Source: Brevibacterium jeotgali
Lineage (GTDB): Bacteria > Actinomycetota > Actinomycetes > Actinomycetales > Brevibacteriaceae
NCBI RefSeq assembly: GCF_900169175.1
Contig: NZ_FXZM01000011.1
Coordinates: 1 to 64,000 of the forward strand
Reading direction: 5' to 3'
DNA length: 64,000 bases
The first letter of the stretch is position 1, and every line of letters begins with the position of its first letter. Of this stretch, positions 35,101 through 44,429 are shown piece by piece. The notes under the pieces are model-generated. The model ran no database searches, had not been told where the DNA came from, and saw only the letters and a list, made by a program, of their open reading frames with translations. Position numbers and translations under genes: made by a program.

Positions 35101-35116
35101 TTGAACCACGGTTCAA
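35101..35116. promoter_or_regulatory. TetR-type operator palindrome between ligase and TetR genes
   Basis: TTGAACC-AC-GGTTCAA is a perfect palindrome with 7-base arms. It lies 36 bases upstream of the ligase start (minus) and 45 upstream of the TTG start of the TetR gene (plus), the classic position for a divergent self-regulating repressor. Confidence 0.6.
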
Positions 35117-35160
35117 ACCTTGGCGGCAATCGCGGGACGGCAGAGGAGGTCGAGCGGACG

Positions 35161-35793
35161 TTGTATCGGCAGACGGACGCCACCCGGCGCAACGCCGCCC
35201 AGCGCGAGTACGCCATTGCGGAGGCCGCGCGCGCCCTCGTGACCGCCTCCGGATTCTCTGCGGCCACCGTCAAGTCCGTCGCAGCCAGCGCTGGCTGCTC
35301 GGCGGGCCTGATCTACACGTACTTCCCTCATCGCGACGCACTGCTGTGCGGCACCTTCGCCCACGCCTCCGGCCACGAACTCGCCGCCGTCACCCACGCC
35401 CTCGACACCGCCCCCACCGCCGCCGAGGCCGTCGCCGCCCTCGTCGACACCTTCCTCACCAGAGCGCTGGCGGGTGCGCGACTCGCCGACGCACTCCTCT
35501 TCGAAGCGCTCCCGCCCGCCGTCGAGGCCGAACGCCTGCGCTTCCGCGCAGACTACGCCGCCGCGATCGCGCGGCGCCTGGACGCGGGCATCTCCACGGG
35601 CGACGTCCCGGCACAGGACACCTCCGTCACCGCCCGCGCACTCGTGGGGGCGCTGTCCGGCTGCCTCCAGGAGCCCGTCCACGACGAGGGCCGCACGGAC
35701 TTCACCGATGCCGAGGCCGGCCGCCTCATCACGTCCATGACCACCTTCTGCCTCGCCGCAGTCGGCGCACCCCCGCGAAAGGACTCGCCATGA
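35161..35793 (+). CDS. TetR family transcriptional regulator
   Basis: A 210-residue regulator. The helix-turn-helix is at about 15-60: YAIAEAARALVTASGFSAATVKSVAASAGCSAGLIYTYFPHRDALL. The C-terminal domain is rich in Ala and Asp. The start is a TTG at 35161, chosen because AGGAGG lies 11 bases ahead and because the only other option, a TTG at 35101, would put the operator palindrome inside the gene. Its stop overlaps the ATG of the AidB-like dehydrogenase (ATGA), so the two are translated together. It probably represses this pair and the divergent ligase, released by an acyl-CoA. Confidence 0.85.
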   Translation: MYRQTDATRRNAAQREYAIAEAARALVTASGFSAATVKSVAASAGCSAGLIYTYFPHRDALLCGTFAHASGHELAAVTHALDTAPTAAEAVAALVDTFLTRALAGARLADALLFEALPPAVEAERLRFRADYAAAIARRLDAGISTGDVPAQDTSVTARALVGALSGCLQEPVHDEGRTDFTDAEAGRLITSMTTFCLAAVGAPPRKDSP

Positions 35794-37505
35794 CCCACAC
35801 CGTCCTCAACCAGTCCGCACCCCGCATCGACGTCGACGAGTACACCTCGAACACCGCGCTCGTCGATGCCGTCACCGCACTCGCACCGCAGGCGGACGCC
35901 GACGAACTGGGCCGCATCGGCCGCCTAGTGGGCAGCGAGTCGTTCCAGCGCGACGCCGCCGTCGCCCACCGGATCACCCCGCAGCTGTCCACGCACGACC
36001 GGTGGGGCCATCGGGTCGACGACGTCGAGTTCCACCCCGGCTACCACCGCATCATCGACGACGCGCTGTCCGCAGGCGCCCACTCCCACGCATGGGCACA
36101 CCCCGGCCCGGGTGCGAACGTCGAGCGCGCGGCGCGGTTCATGCTCTTCAGCCAGATCGAACCCGGACATGCCTGCCCCGTCTCCATGACGCATTCCGCA
36201 GCCGCCGCTCTCCAGGACACTCCGCACGCGGAGTTCTGGCTGCCGCGCCTGCTCGAGACGACGTACGACCCGCGCCTCGTCGACGCCCATGACAAGCGCG
36301 CGGTGACGTTCGGGATGGCGATGACGGAGAAGCAGGGCGGCTCCGACGTGCGCGCGAACACGACCCGTGCCGTCCCGGCGACCGGCGCCTCGGGCATCGA
36401 GGCGGCCGGCACCTCGGCGGCGGACACTCCCCTGGGTTTCGGAGGAGTGACAGGCGGCCACTGCCTGCTCACGGGGCACAAATGGTTCTGCTCCGCGCCG
36501 CAGTCCGACGCCTTCCTGGTGCTGGCGCAGCTGGAGGAGGGCGTGAGCTGCTTCCTGGTCCCCCGGATCCTGCCCGGCGGCGAGCGCAATCCGTTCCGCA
36601 TCCAGCGGCTCAAGGACAAGCTGGGCAACAGGTCGAACGCCTCCAGCGAGATCGAGCTGGAGGACACGCACGGGTGGCTGGTCGGCGAACCGGGACGCGG
36701 CGTGCGCACGATCATCGAGATGGTGAACCGGACCCGCCTGGACTGCATCCTCGGGTCCACTGCCGGCATGCGACAGGGCGTCGCCGAGGCCGTCTGGCAC
36801 GCCCAGCACCGGTCCGCCTTCGGCGCCCGCCTGGTCGACCAGCCGCTCATGCGGTCCGTGCTCGCGGACCTGCAGCTGGAGGCCGAGGCCGCCGTCTGGA
36901 CCGCCATTCACCTCGCCAGGGCCCATGACGATGAGAGCGCGGACACGGCGGACTTCCGCCGGATCGCCACCGCAGTCGCCAAGTACTGGATCTGCAAGCG
37001 AGGGCCGGAGCACGCCTACGAATCGCTGGAGTGCCTGGGCGGAAACGGCTACACCGAGGACTTCCCCTTGGCCATGCGGTACCGCGAGCAGCCGGTGATG
37101 GCGGTGTGGGAGGGGTCCGGCAACGTCATCGTGCTCGACGTCATCCGCGCGATGGCGAAGGACCCGGCGAGCGCGAAGGCGTTCCTCGCGTACGTGGAGA
37201 CCGGGCTCGGGCGGGTCGATGCGTACGACCGGGCCGTCGAGCGCCTGTCGGCTGATCTGACCGCGGCAGGCCAGGTGGTCGCCGGCGGTGATGCCGGCGC
37301 TGTGGCCCGGCTGCAGTCGAGTGGCCGCGTGCTCGTCGAGCGCATGGCTCTGCTGCTGCAGGCAGCAGTGCTGGTGGAGCACGCCCCGGCCGAGGTGGCG
37401 GAGTCGTTCGTGCACGCACGCATCGGTGAGGACCGCGGACGCGAGTACGGTGCGCTGCCGGACGGCGTCGCGATCGATCTGCTGGTCGAGCGGGCTGCGG
37501 GCTGA
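35790..37505 (+). CDS. AidB-like acyl-CoA dehydrogenase
   Basis: A 571-residue flavoprotein. It has the acyl-CoA dehydrogenase motifs AMTEKQGGSDVRANTT and LTGHKWFCSAPQSDAFLVLAQ, the mid-domain KLGNRSNASSEIELEDTHGWLVGE, and the helical RMRDxx-like end ALECLGGNGYTEDFPLAMRYREQPVMAVWEGSGNV. The extra N-terminal region and length place it with AidB, the alkylation-response protein, rather than with the 380-residue dehydrogenases. It is translationally coupled to the TetR gene. Whether it protects DNA or oxidises an acyl-CoA is uncertain; the neighbouring ligase favours the second. Confidence 0.88.
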   Translation: MTHTVLNQSAPRIDVDEYTSNTALVDAVTALAPQADADELGRIGRLVGSESFQRDAAVAHRITPQLSTHDRWGHRVDDVEFHPGYHRIIDDALSAGAHSHAWAHPGPGANVERAARFMLFSQIEPGHACPVSMTHSAAAALQDTPHAEFWLPRLLETTYDPRLVDAHDKRAVTFGMAMTEKQGGSDVRANTTRAVPATGASGIEAAGTSAADTPLGFGGVTGGHCLLTGHKWFCSAPQSDAFLVLAQLEEGVSCFLVPRILPGGERNPFRIQRLKDKLGNRSNASSEIELEDTHGWLVGEPGRGVRTIIEMVNRTRLDCILGSTAGMRQGVAEAVWHAQHRSAFGARLVDQPLMRSVLADLQLEAEAAVWTAIHLARAHDDESADTADFRRIATAVAKYWICKRGPEHAYESLECLGGNGYTEDFPLAMRYREQPVMAVWEGSGNVIVLDVIRAMAKDPASAKAFLAYVETGLGRVDAYDRAVERLSADLTAAGQVVAGGDAGAVARLQSSGRVLVERMALLLQAAVLVEHAPAEVAESFVHARIGEDRGREYGALPDGVAIDLLVERAAG

Positions 37506-37671
37506 GCCGCCGGTCGGGGACGCGGGCAGGTGACGCGGGCAGGTGACGCTGGCCGCCCTGCAGCAGGCAAGCGACCCTGTCAATCCGCTGACAACGTGGC
37601 GCGGCACTGGGCGACATCGCTCATGTCCCACATGATGGGGACAGGTATCGCAGACTTCAAGGGAGGCTGTC

Positions 37672-38448
37672 ATGGACACAACACTGCTCTGGATCATCAT
37701 CGCGATCGTCGTCATCCTCGCCGTCCTGGTGGTGATGTCCTTCGTCTTCCGCAACCGGAACCAGAAGGCCGACCGCGTCAAGGCAGAGGAGAAGCGCGCA
37801 GCCGCCCTGCAGCGTGAAGAACAGCTGCGACGAGAGGAGGCGCAGGCCGCCGAGACGGAGGCTGCCGCGCGGAAGGCCCGCGCCGAGGCTGACGAGAAGT
37901 CCGCACGTGCGGAGCGCCTCGAGATGGACGCTCAGACCACAGGCGCGAACGCAGACCACCTGCGGCACGAGCACGACGAGAACCTGCGGGAAGCCGACCG
38001 GATCGACCCGGACATCAAGACCAACCGGCAGGGCGACCGGGCGAGCGGAGCGCCGACTCCAGGCTCAGCCGCAGCTCCAGGTGCAGGTGCAGCCGCGGCT
38101 GCACCGGGGACCGCTCACGCGCCCGGACCGGCTGAGCAGCCGACACAGCCGTTCCAGGCAGACGAAGCGGTCCAGCCGCCACCGGCGGAGCACGCTCCGG
38201 ACGGCCAGCCGACGCCGTATGTCCCATCGGCAGAGCCAGCCCCGCACGCTGCTCCGCAGGGCCAGCCGACTCCCGAGCAGCCCGCGCCGCAGCAGCCGGC
38301 GACGGAGGGCCCGCCCGCCGCGCCCGCGCGTCCCACACCGCACGGCCAGCCGGCGCCGCAGGATCAGAATGCCGCCCCTCAGTCGCTGCCACCGGAGGAT
38401 GACCCGAACGCGCCACTGCACGATCGGGGCCACCCGCCGCAGCACTGA
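37672..38448 (+). CDS. Membrane-anchored coiled-coil protein with Pro/Gln-rich tail
   Basis: A 258-residue protein of unknown function. An N-terminal helix (LLWIIIAIVVILAVLVVMSFVF) anchors it in the membrane. Residues about 32-90 are a highly charged Ala/Glu/Arg coiled coil (KAEEKRAAALQREEQLRREE and onward). From about 120 to the end the chain is disordered, rich in Pro, Ala and Gln with repeated QP/PQ pairs. GGGAGG precedes the ATG. Such proteins in actinobacteria are often annotated only as hypothetical; a role in the cell envelope is plausible. Confidence 0.7.
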   Translation: MDTTLLWIIIAIVVILAVLVVMSFVFRNRNQKADRVKAEEKRAAALQREEQLRREEAQAAETEAAARKARAEADEKSARAERLEMDAQTTGANADHLRHEHDENLREADRIDPDIKTNRQGDRASGAPTPGSAAAPGAGAAAAAPGTAHAPGPAEQPTQPFQADEAVQPPPAEHAPDGQPTPYVPSAEPAPHAAPQGQPTPEQPAPQQPATEGPPAAPARPTPHGQPAPQDQNAAPQSLPPEDDPNAPLHDRGHPPQH

Positions 38449-38899
38449 CAGCCGCAGCACTGGCCCCGGTGGACACCGACACGACCACCCACGATGACGG
38501 CGCCGCCGCTCCACTGCGGAGCGGCGGCGCCGTCGTTCTGCCGTCAGAGGGCAGTTCCTCCTCGCGACCCTCCCGGTGACTCGGCGCAGCGGACCCGGCT
38601 TCCTCCGACGCGCCTGTGAGCTGACCGTGCCGGGCCGGGCGGTCGTCAGCGGTGGTGCAGTGCACGCCCTTCGGCGCGGGTGCAGCCGAACGGCCGCGTG
38701 ATCGTCGAGCGCACAGCACTGTGGCTGAAGGCAGCAGTGCTGCTGGACCTCACGCCGGCAGAGGCCGCAGAATCGCACTACCTGGCGCGTGCGGGCGAGG
38801 TACCGGGGCGGGGTGTACGGGAAGGTCGCCCGCAGGAGTGGCGGTCGAACCGCTGACCCCCGGTCTTCATCCGGTGGAATCGTCGGGTAGCTTCAGCAC
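38449..38899. other. Intergenic region with a dehydrogenase relic
   Basis: No intact gene. It contains the broken copy of an AidB-type C-terminus at 38674-38856. The remaining part shows nothing recognisable; the promoter of the PucR gene should lie just before 38900. Confidence 0.5.
38674..38856 (+). pseudogene. C-terminal remnant of an AidB-like acyl-CoA dehydrogenase
   Basis: The plus frame reads NGRVIVERTALWLKAAVLLD then LTPAEAAESHYLARAGEVPGRG and stops at 38854-38856. The end of the intact AidB-like protein reads SGRVLVERMALLLQAAVLVE then HAPAEVAESFVHARIGEDRGRE. The two align without gaps over about 45 residues with roughly half identical. There is no start and nothing upstream matches the rest of the protein. 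It is the tail of a second, largely deleted dehydrogenase gene located 1.2 kb beyond the intact one. Confidence 0.7.
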
Positions 38900-40099
38900 A
38901 TGTCACAACAGGATGCCATCGTCGACGCGATCGAACAGCTCGCACACCGCATCCGCCGCAGCGTAGCGGTCGACGACGCCGACCTGGTCCACATCGGGCA
39001 CAGCTCGCACCAGTTCGGCGACGACGACCCGCTGCGCCATCAGACTCTGATTGAGCGGCAGACACCCGCGGAGATCCGTGACCACGTCATCGCGCACGGG
39101 CTGTACACGGCGAGAAGTCGTTTCCGAGTTCCGGCGACGGGACGGGCGGGCTTCGTCAACGATCGCCTGGGTTTCCCCCTGCGGTCCTCGACAGAGCTGG
39201 TCGGACTCATGTGGATCATCCTCGATGACCACTTCACCGACGAGGACCTGCGCGAATGCGACGCCACTGCCGCGATTGTCGAAGGCCTCCTGCTCGACAG
39301 GAGCGAAGAACGGGAAGGCGCGGAAGCACACCTCAATCGGGTCGTGGCTCTGGCAGTGTCCGGCGACGCCGATGAACGCGCACGTGGCATCGACGCTCTT
39401 CGCGACTTCGGTGAGCTCCCCAGCGCCACGATCGCCGTGCTCTCCATGAGCTTCGCCCATGACGCAGACACCCCTGCATCGGTCGACCACATGCGACTGC
39501 TCAGGCGTGTGTGGGGACAGACCACCGCGACCTTCGACACCAGTGCGTTCGCGGAGAACACCCACACGCAGGGCTTCGGCATCGTGTGGATGTCGGGGCC
39601 TCCTCGCCAGACCGACCTGATCTCGCTCGCGGACAGGGTCCATGATCGGGTCCGATCTCTCGATTCGACGGGCGGTGCGAAACTCCACATCGGGGTGGGC
39701 GATGTGGTCGAGATGGACCGTGCTCATGTGTCCTTCGCCCACGCGGAACATGCTCTGCTCATTGCTATCGATGAGGACTCTCCCCGTGTCGCGTGGGAAG
39801 AGCGCCCGTTCGAAGCATTCGTCACGGCGGTCATCCGTCCCCACATCGACGAGCAGGACCTCCCTCCTCGACTCATCGACGCATTGGGGCGCCAATCAGA
39901 CGAGGTACTGACGACGCTGCGCACCTATCTTGATACCAGCGCCAACGCCGCGATGACCGCAGAACGGCTCTATATCCATCGCGCAACCGTCTACTACCGG
40001 CTCAAGCAGTTCGAGGACTCCACCGGAATCAGCCTGGCAGATGGCCGCAATCGCCTGATCGTGCACCTGTGGCTGCTGGTGGCGAACCGGATCCGCTGA
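38900..40099 (+). CDS. PucR/CdaR-type transcriptional regulator
   Basis: A 399-residue regulator. The C-terminal helix-turn-helix is typical of the PucR family: LRTYLDTSANAAMTAERLYI followed by HRATVYYRLKQFEDSTGISLADG. The central part (about 150-300) resembles the GGDEF-like domain found in these proteins, with GVGDVVEMDRAHVSFAHAEHAL. The ribosome site is weak, so translation may be near-leaderless. It converges on the TRAP/oxidase operon at 40120-45560 with a 20-base gap and is the obvious candidate activator of that operon. PucR-type regulators usually respond to nitrogen compounds such as purines or amino acids. Confidence 0.85.
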   Translation: MSQQDAIVDAIEQLAHRIRRSVAVDDADLVHIGHSSHQFGDDDPLRHQTLIERQTPAEIRDHVIAHGLYTARSRFRVPATGRAGFVNDRLGFPLRSSTELVGLMWIILDDHFTDEDLRECDATAAIVEGLLLDRSEEREGAEAHLNRVVALAVSGDADERARGIDALRDFGELPSATIAVLSMSFAHDADTPASVDHMRLLRRVWGQTTATFDTSAFAENTHTQGFGIVWMSGPPRQTDLISLADRVHDRVRSLDSTGGAKLHIGVGDVVEMDRAHVSFAHAEHALLIAIDEDSPRVAWEERPFEAFVTAVIRPHIDEQDLPPRLIDALGRQSDEVLTTLRTYLDTSANAAMTAERLYIHRATVYYRLKQFEDSTGISLADGRNRLIVHLWLLVANRIR

Positions 40100-40119
40100 T
40101 CGGCCGATACCGGAGTCAT

Positions 40120-41271
40120 TCACCCACCGAAGTCCAGATACGGCAGGATCGTGAACCGGTCGGGCCGGAAGCCGTCCAGGTCCGGGTGCGTCTCGCCCGA
40201 CTCCAGCAGATCCGCTACAGCCGCGCCCGTGGCAGGGCTCATTTTGAACCCGTGCCCTGCCTGCCCCAGGGCTACGACGATGTTCGGCAGCTCGGGAAGG
40301 AACCCCAGCACGAAATCGCGGTCAGGCGTGTGCCCGTCCATACCCACTGCGTGTCGAACGCTGTGCGGGATGACGTGGTCGAGCCACTGTGCCACGTACG
40401 CATCGGTGACCTGAGCCGCCTTCTGCGAGTATCCCTGATGCATGTCCGCCGCATCGCGCAGCGTATCGAGCGGCGCCGCGAATCCGACCTTGACACTGGT
40501 CCCGTCGGTCGATGGCCAGCTGCCGAAGATGTACTCGTCGCCCTGCCGTTCGAAGATGGGAGTTCCGGGGCGAGTCCACGGTGACCCCTGCACTGTCGGG
40601 TACCACGACACGAGGAACCGCTCGATCTCAAGGTGAGGAATGTGATCCGGAAGCAGAACCCTGCCCCACGCTCCGGTCGCAATGACGACGCGGTCGAAGG
40701 ACCAATCCTCTCCGTCCACAGTGACGAGTACGCCATCATCTGTGGGCTGCACTGCTGTGACGGTCGAGTAGGGGTGGATGACGGCTCCGTGTGCCTCCGC
40801 TGCACGTGCCGCCGCCACAACGGAGGCGCTGGCCTGCACGTGCCCGGCGTCAGCCTCGTAGATGCCCACTTCGTCGTCACCCACCCGCAGGTGCGGGTAG
40901 CGCGTACGGATCTCTTCCGGTCGCAGCACGTCGTGCGGCAGATCGAACCGCTCGCAGTTCGCTCGAACGGAGCGGATGAATGCTCCGCCGGGCGGCCCCA
41001 CGTACAGTCCGCCGCACTGGTCCAAGAGCGACATACCACTGTCATCCTCGAGCTCCCGCCACAGAGGAAGCGCCCGCTGAACGAGCGGAATGTACCTCTC
41101 GCCCTCAGACGCGACCCGCACCCATCGAGTATCCCCGGCGGCGCCTCCCAGCTGATGCCCGGGGGCATGCTGCTCGAATCCGATGACGCTGTGCCCGCGG
41201 CGGGCCACCTGCCACATCGTCATAGCACCGATCGTTCCGATGCCGATCACTCCGACTGCTGCAGTTCGCAC
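40120..41271 (-). CDS. FAD-dependent oxidase, monomeric sarcosine / N-methyltryptophan oxidase family
   Basis: A 383-residue flavoprotein of the MSOX/SoxA type that oxidises secondary amines or N-methyl amino acids. The FAD site is VGVIGIGTIGAMTMWQVARRG, followed by GFEQ and the SRMFR-like segment GDTRWVRVASEG. The C-terminal flavin motif is ALGQAGHGFKMSP. In characterised MSOX the flavin is bound to a cysteine shortly before the M.TPD segment; here the sequence is AVGMDGHTPDRDF with no cysteine, so the flavin may be non-covalent. The GTG at 41271 has GAGGAGAG ahead. It is the last gene of the TRAP operon. Confidence 0.85.
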   Translation of the reverse strand: MRTAAVGVIGIGTIGAMTMWQVARRGHSVIGFEQHAPGHQLGGAAGDTRWVRVASEGERYIPLVQRALPLWRELEDDSGMSLLDQCGGLYVGPPGGAFIRSVRANCERFDLPHDVLRPEEIRTRYPHLRVGDDEVGIYEADAGHVQASASVVAAARAAEAHGAVIHPYSTVTAVQPTDDGVLVTVDGEDWSFDRVVIATGAWGRVLLPDHIPHLEIERFLVSWYPTVQGSPWTRPGTPIFERQGDEYIFGSWPSTDGTSVKVGFAAPLDTLRDAADMHQGYSQKAAQVTDAYVAQWLDHVIPHSVRHAVGMDGHTPDRDFVLGFLPELPNIVVALGQAGHGFKMSPATGAAVADLLESGETHPDLDGFRPDRFTILPYLDFGG

Positions 41272-41370
41272 GTCATCTCTCCTCGTCGTGCCACGGCGCT
41301 TTCGCCCCACCGGCCCCTGGTCCCGCGGCCTCTTTCGATTGCCGCGTGCGGCGCTCCACGGCGCTGAATG

Positions 41371-42774
41371 TCAATACCCCAGAATCACCCGTGGGAGCCA
41401 GAGAGACAGGTCCGGAATGTACGTGGTGAGAATGAGGGTGGGAATCCACGCGCACACGATCATCATCAGTGCAGGCTTGAGCATCTCGTTGATGGGCGCA
41501 TTGCCCAACTGGCTGCCGAAGTACAGCAAGGGGGCGGTGGGCGGCGTGATGTTCGCCAGCCCGAGGTTCACCCCGAGGATCGCGGCGAAATGTATCGGAT
41601 CGACCCCGATGCTCATAGCGACAGGCAACAGGATCGGAGTGATGAGCAGTGTTCCGCTGACGTCATCGATGAGCATCCCCAGAATGAGGATAGAGAGGTT
41701 GATCATGATGAGGATGACCGCAGGATTGCTCGATACGGACAGCAGCACGCCGTTGATCTTCTCCGGCAGCTTCTCCATCGTGAACACTCGGCTGAGGATC
41801 ATCATCGAGTAGGCCATCACCATCACCACGCCGGTCGTCGTGGCGGCTTCGATGAGCACCGGCCTGAGCTCGCCTATCCGCAGCCTTCGATAGATCCACA
41901 GCCCCACGGGGATCGTGTACACGGCAGCGACGGCCGCGGCTTCCACTGTGGTGAAGAGGCCACTGTAGATGCCACCCAGGATGATGACGGGCAGGAGCAG
42001 CGCAGGGATTCCCCTGAAAGTCACCTTCGCGAATGCCTTGGCCCGTGAAGCTACCGTCGGCGGCTCCACCGCGGTCATGAGCACGGACTCCTGCCGTGCA
42101 GGCACGAAGCTCGGAGCACCGGCGAATCCCCGTGGCGCCGCTCCCCCGCCAGGCACCGGTCCGTCCGTCCCTGAGCCTGCGGCGGTCGAACGATTCCGCA
42201 TGTAGATCATGGTGATCACGCTCAGGATGACCGTGAGGATGATCCCCGGGATCAGCGTCGAGAGGAACGCAGCAAGGACAGACACGTTCGCAATCCACGC
42301 GTACAGGATCATGATCCCGCTGGGCGGGATCAGCAGACCCAGGACTGACGCATTGGCAACGAGCGCGGTCGCAAACCCTCGCGGGTAGTTCGCCCTGTGA
42401 AGCTTGCCGAACATGATCGATCCGATGGTCGACAGTGCGGCGAGCGCGCTTCCAGAGATGGAGCCGAACACCGCACATGCGACGACGGTCGTGACACCCA
42501 GCCCACCCTTGACCCTGCCGATCAGAAGCTCGGTCCATTCCACGATCACATCGCCGATGCCACCGCGCTCGATGAGCTTCCCGGCGATGATGAAGAGCGG
42601 AATCGCCAGCAGCAGCGAGGAGTTGAGCTGACTGTATCCGTACGGCAGCAGGAAGTTCGGGTCGTATCCCAGACTGACGACCAGGAAGAGCGTCACCCCG
42701 AGGAACGTCCAGAAGACCGGCACTCCGACGATGAGGAGAGCGAAGAGGATGACAAGGCCGATGAAGATCTCCAT
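41371..42774 (-). CDS. TRAP transporter large permease, DctM subunit
   Basis: A 467-residue membrane protein starting directly in the first helix (MEIFIGLVILFALLIVGVPV). Family signatures: IPLFIIAGKLIERGGIGDVIVEW, GSISGSALAALSTIGSIMF and GLLIPPSGIMILYAW. A polar loop of about 40 residues (around GSGTDGPVPGGGAAPRG) is inserted in mid-protein, similar in place to that of the other DctM in this window. The ATG lies two bases after the DctQ stop, inside its ribosome site GAGGAGTAG, so the two subunits are coupled. Confidence 0.92.
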   Translation of the reverse strand: MEIFIGLVILFALLIVGVPVFWTFLGVTLFLVVSLGYDPNFLLPYGYSQLNSSLLLAIPLFIIAGKLIERGGIGDVIVEWTELLIGRVKGGLGVTTVVACAVFGSISGSALAALSTIGSIMFGKLHRANYPRGFATALVANASVLGLLIPPSGIMILYAWIANVSVLAAFLSTLIPGIILTVILSVITMIYMRNRSTAAGSGTDGPVPGGGAAPRGFAGAPSFVPARQESVLMTAVEPPTVASRAKAFAKVTFRGIPALLLPVIILGGIYSGLFTTVEAAAVAAVYTIPVGLWIYRRLRIGELRPVLIEAATTTGVVMVMAYSMMILSRVFTMEKLPEKINGVLLSVSSNPAVILIMINLSILILGMLIDDVSGTLLITPILLPVAMSIGVDPIHFAAILGVNLGLANITPPTAPLLYFGSQLGNAPINEMLKPALMMIVCAWIPTLILTTYIPDLSLWLPRVILGY

Positions 42775-42776
42775 CG

Positions 42777-43298
42777 CTACTCCTCCACTGCCGTCGGTAT
42801 GCCCTGTGGGGCGCGGACATCACGCGCCGCCTTCGCCACGTCGACGGCCGTGTACAAGACCATCAGCACGAAGCTCAGGACGACTGCGCTCTGGGGAATG
42901 ACGAGTGGAATGTCGAAGATGCTCGTCGTGCCGCCGCGTTGAACGCTGTCCATCACGTAATAGGTCGCCCAATAGGCGAAGATGACGCCGAGAATCATGC
43001 TGATGACTGCGATCATCAATCGGAGGACTGCTTTGGCCCGCTCGCTCCGCAGGTACACCTGGAGGACGTTCGCGGAAATGTGCGAACCCTGGTGCGCCGC
43101 ATACGAAGCTCCCATGAAGTACATCCAGATCGCCGGTATGAGCACCAACTCGTTCATGCCGAAGATGCTCGTCCTCAAGACGTAGCGACAGATGACCTCA
43201 GCGAACAGTCCGATGATGATCGCGGCGCATGACAGGAACATGACCCACTTCTGGAACCGAACCAATCCGGCCCAGATCGCCTGCAGTACCGGTTTCAC
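42777..43298 (-). CDS. TRAP transporter small permease, DctQ subunit
   Basis: A 173-residue, four-helix membrane protein. The pattern VICRYVLRTSIFGMNELVLI followed by WMYFMGASYAAHQGSHISANVL is typical of DctQ. The GTG at 43298 has AAGGAGG ahead. It lies between the binding protein (36 bases upstream) and the large permease (2 bases downstream) in the standard order. Confidence 0.9.
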   Translation of the reverse strand: MKPVLQAIWAGLVRFQKWVMFLSCAAIIIGLFAEVICRYVLRTSIFGMNELVLIPAIWMYFMGASYAAHQGSHISANVLQVYLRSERAKAVLRLMIAVISMILGVIFAYWATYYVMDSVQRGGTTSIFDIPLVIPQSAVVLSFVLMVLYTAVDVAKAARDVRAPQGIPTAVEE

Positions 43299-43334
43299 GT
43301 GGACTCACCTCCTTCTCGCGTCGCGACCCCGCCT

Positions 43335-44369
43335 TCAGTAGTCCACGCCCATGGAATCGGTGACCTCTTCCAGCAGCTCGATCTGGCCCGGGTCATCCAG
43401 CGTGGGCCATGACGTCTCGCGCGAGTACTCGGCAAGTCCCTCGAGTTCCTCGTCGCTGAACTCGACGACTTCGATGCCTTCCTCTGCCAGTTTGTCGCGG
43501 TACTCGATCTCCATGTCTTCCGCGATCGTGTAGCTGTTCTCCGTCAGCTGAAGACCAGCGTCGGTCAGAACCTGCTGATCTCCCTCGTCCAATCCCTCGA
43601 ACGTGTCCTGATTGATGAGGACGTGTGTGGCTTCGAAGTTGTTGTTGTACTGGTAATAGTGATTGATCACGTCTTCGAACTGCAGATAGTTCACCAGTGG
43701 ATGCCCACCGGTCCATCCGTCGACTGCACCGGTCTGGAGGCCCTGATAGACGTCGGCGTATGGCATTGACACGGTGTTGTAACCGATGTCCTGTGTGTTC
43801 TGCGCCGTGATCGGGATCTCCGGGACTCGGACCACGACATCCTTGCCGACCGTCGGGTCCGCCGGGTCGGTCGCGGGCTGATTCGTCGCGATGCCGCCGA
43901 ACCCTTCTGCGAAGAAGCCCAGCAGCTCGATGCTCTGCTCGCTGTGGATCTCTCTCATCGCCTCTCCCAGGACAGAGTCGAGGGTGAAGTGCTCGTGGAC
44001 ATCCTCGTATGTTGTGAAGAGGTACGGGAGGAACTGGATCTCAAGACGACTGTCGAGGTGGGACGGTGTCGAGATGAGCCCCATGTCGACGGTCCCCTGG
44101 CTGATCTCTTCGTACATCAGCGTGTAGTCACCCAGCTGGTTGTTGGGGAAGATCTCCATCGTCACGCGGCCGTCCGTCTCTGCTTCGACGGTTTCGGCCA
44201 TGGCTTCCAGCTCAGTCGTGTTGGGATGTTCCTCATTGTTCTGTCCAGCCACCCGGAGAGTGATCTGACCGCCGTCGTCGCCCGTGCCACCACTTCCGGC
44301 ACAGCCTGACGCGACCAGTCCAACCGCAAGCAGTGCAGCAGCTGTCGTGATCTTCTTCGATGTCTTCAT
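43335..44369 (-). CDS. TRAP transporter substrate-binding lipoprotein, DctP family
   Basis: A 344-residue extracytoplasmic binding protein of normal family length. Signal MKTSKKITTAAALLAVGL with lipobox ASGC at about 20-23. The mature part has GQNNEEHPNTTELEAMAE, FPNNQLGDYTLMYEEISQGTVDMG and LQTGAVDGWTGG, the usual DctP ligand region. It delivers substrate to the DctQM pair encoded downstream. The two flavin oxidases flanking the transporter suggest an N-methylated or secondary amino acid rather than a plain dicarboxylate, which is an inference. Confidence 0.9.
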   Translation of the reverse strand: MKTSKKITTAAALLAVGLVASGCAGSGGTGDDGGQITLRVAGQNNEEHPNTTELEAMAETVEAETDGRVTMEIFPNNQLGDYTLMYEEISQGTVDMGLISTPSHLDSRLEIQFLPYLFTTYEDVHEHFTLDSVLGEAMREIHSEQSIELLGFFAEGFGGIATNQPATDPADPTVGKDVVVRVPEIPITAQNTQDIGYNTVSMPYADVYQGLQTGAVDGWTGGHPLVNYLQFEDVINHYYQYNNNFEATHVLINQDTFEGLDEGDQQVLTDAGLQLTENSYTIAEDMEIEYRDKLAEEGIEVVEFSDEELEGLAEYSRETSWPTLDDPGQIELLEEVTDSMGVDY

Positions 44370-44429
44370 GGTTATATGTCCGTTCTGGAATGCGGGTGCG
44401 AATGCGAGGACGTGACCGACGGTCCGTCG

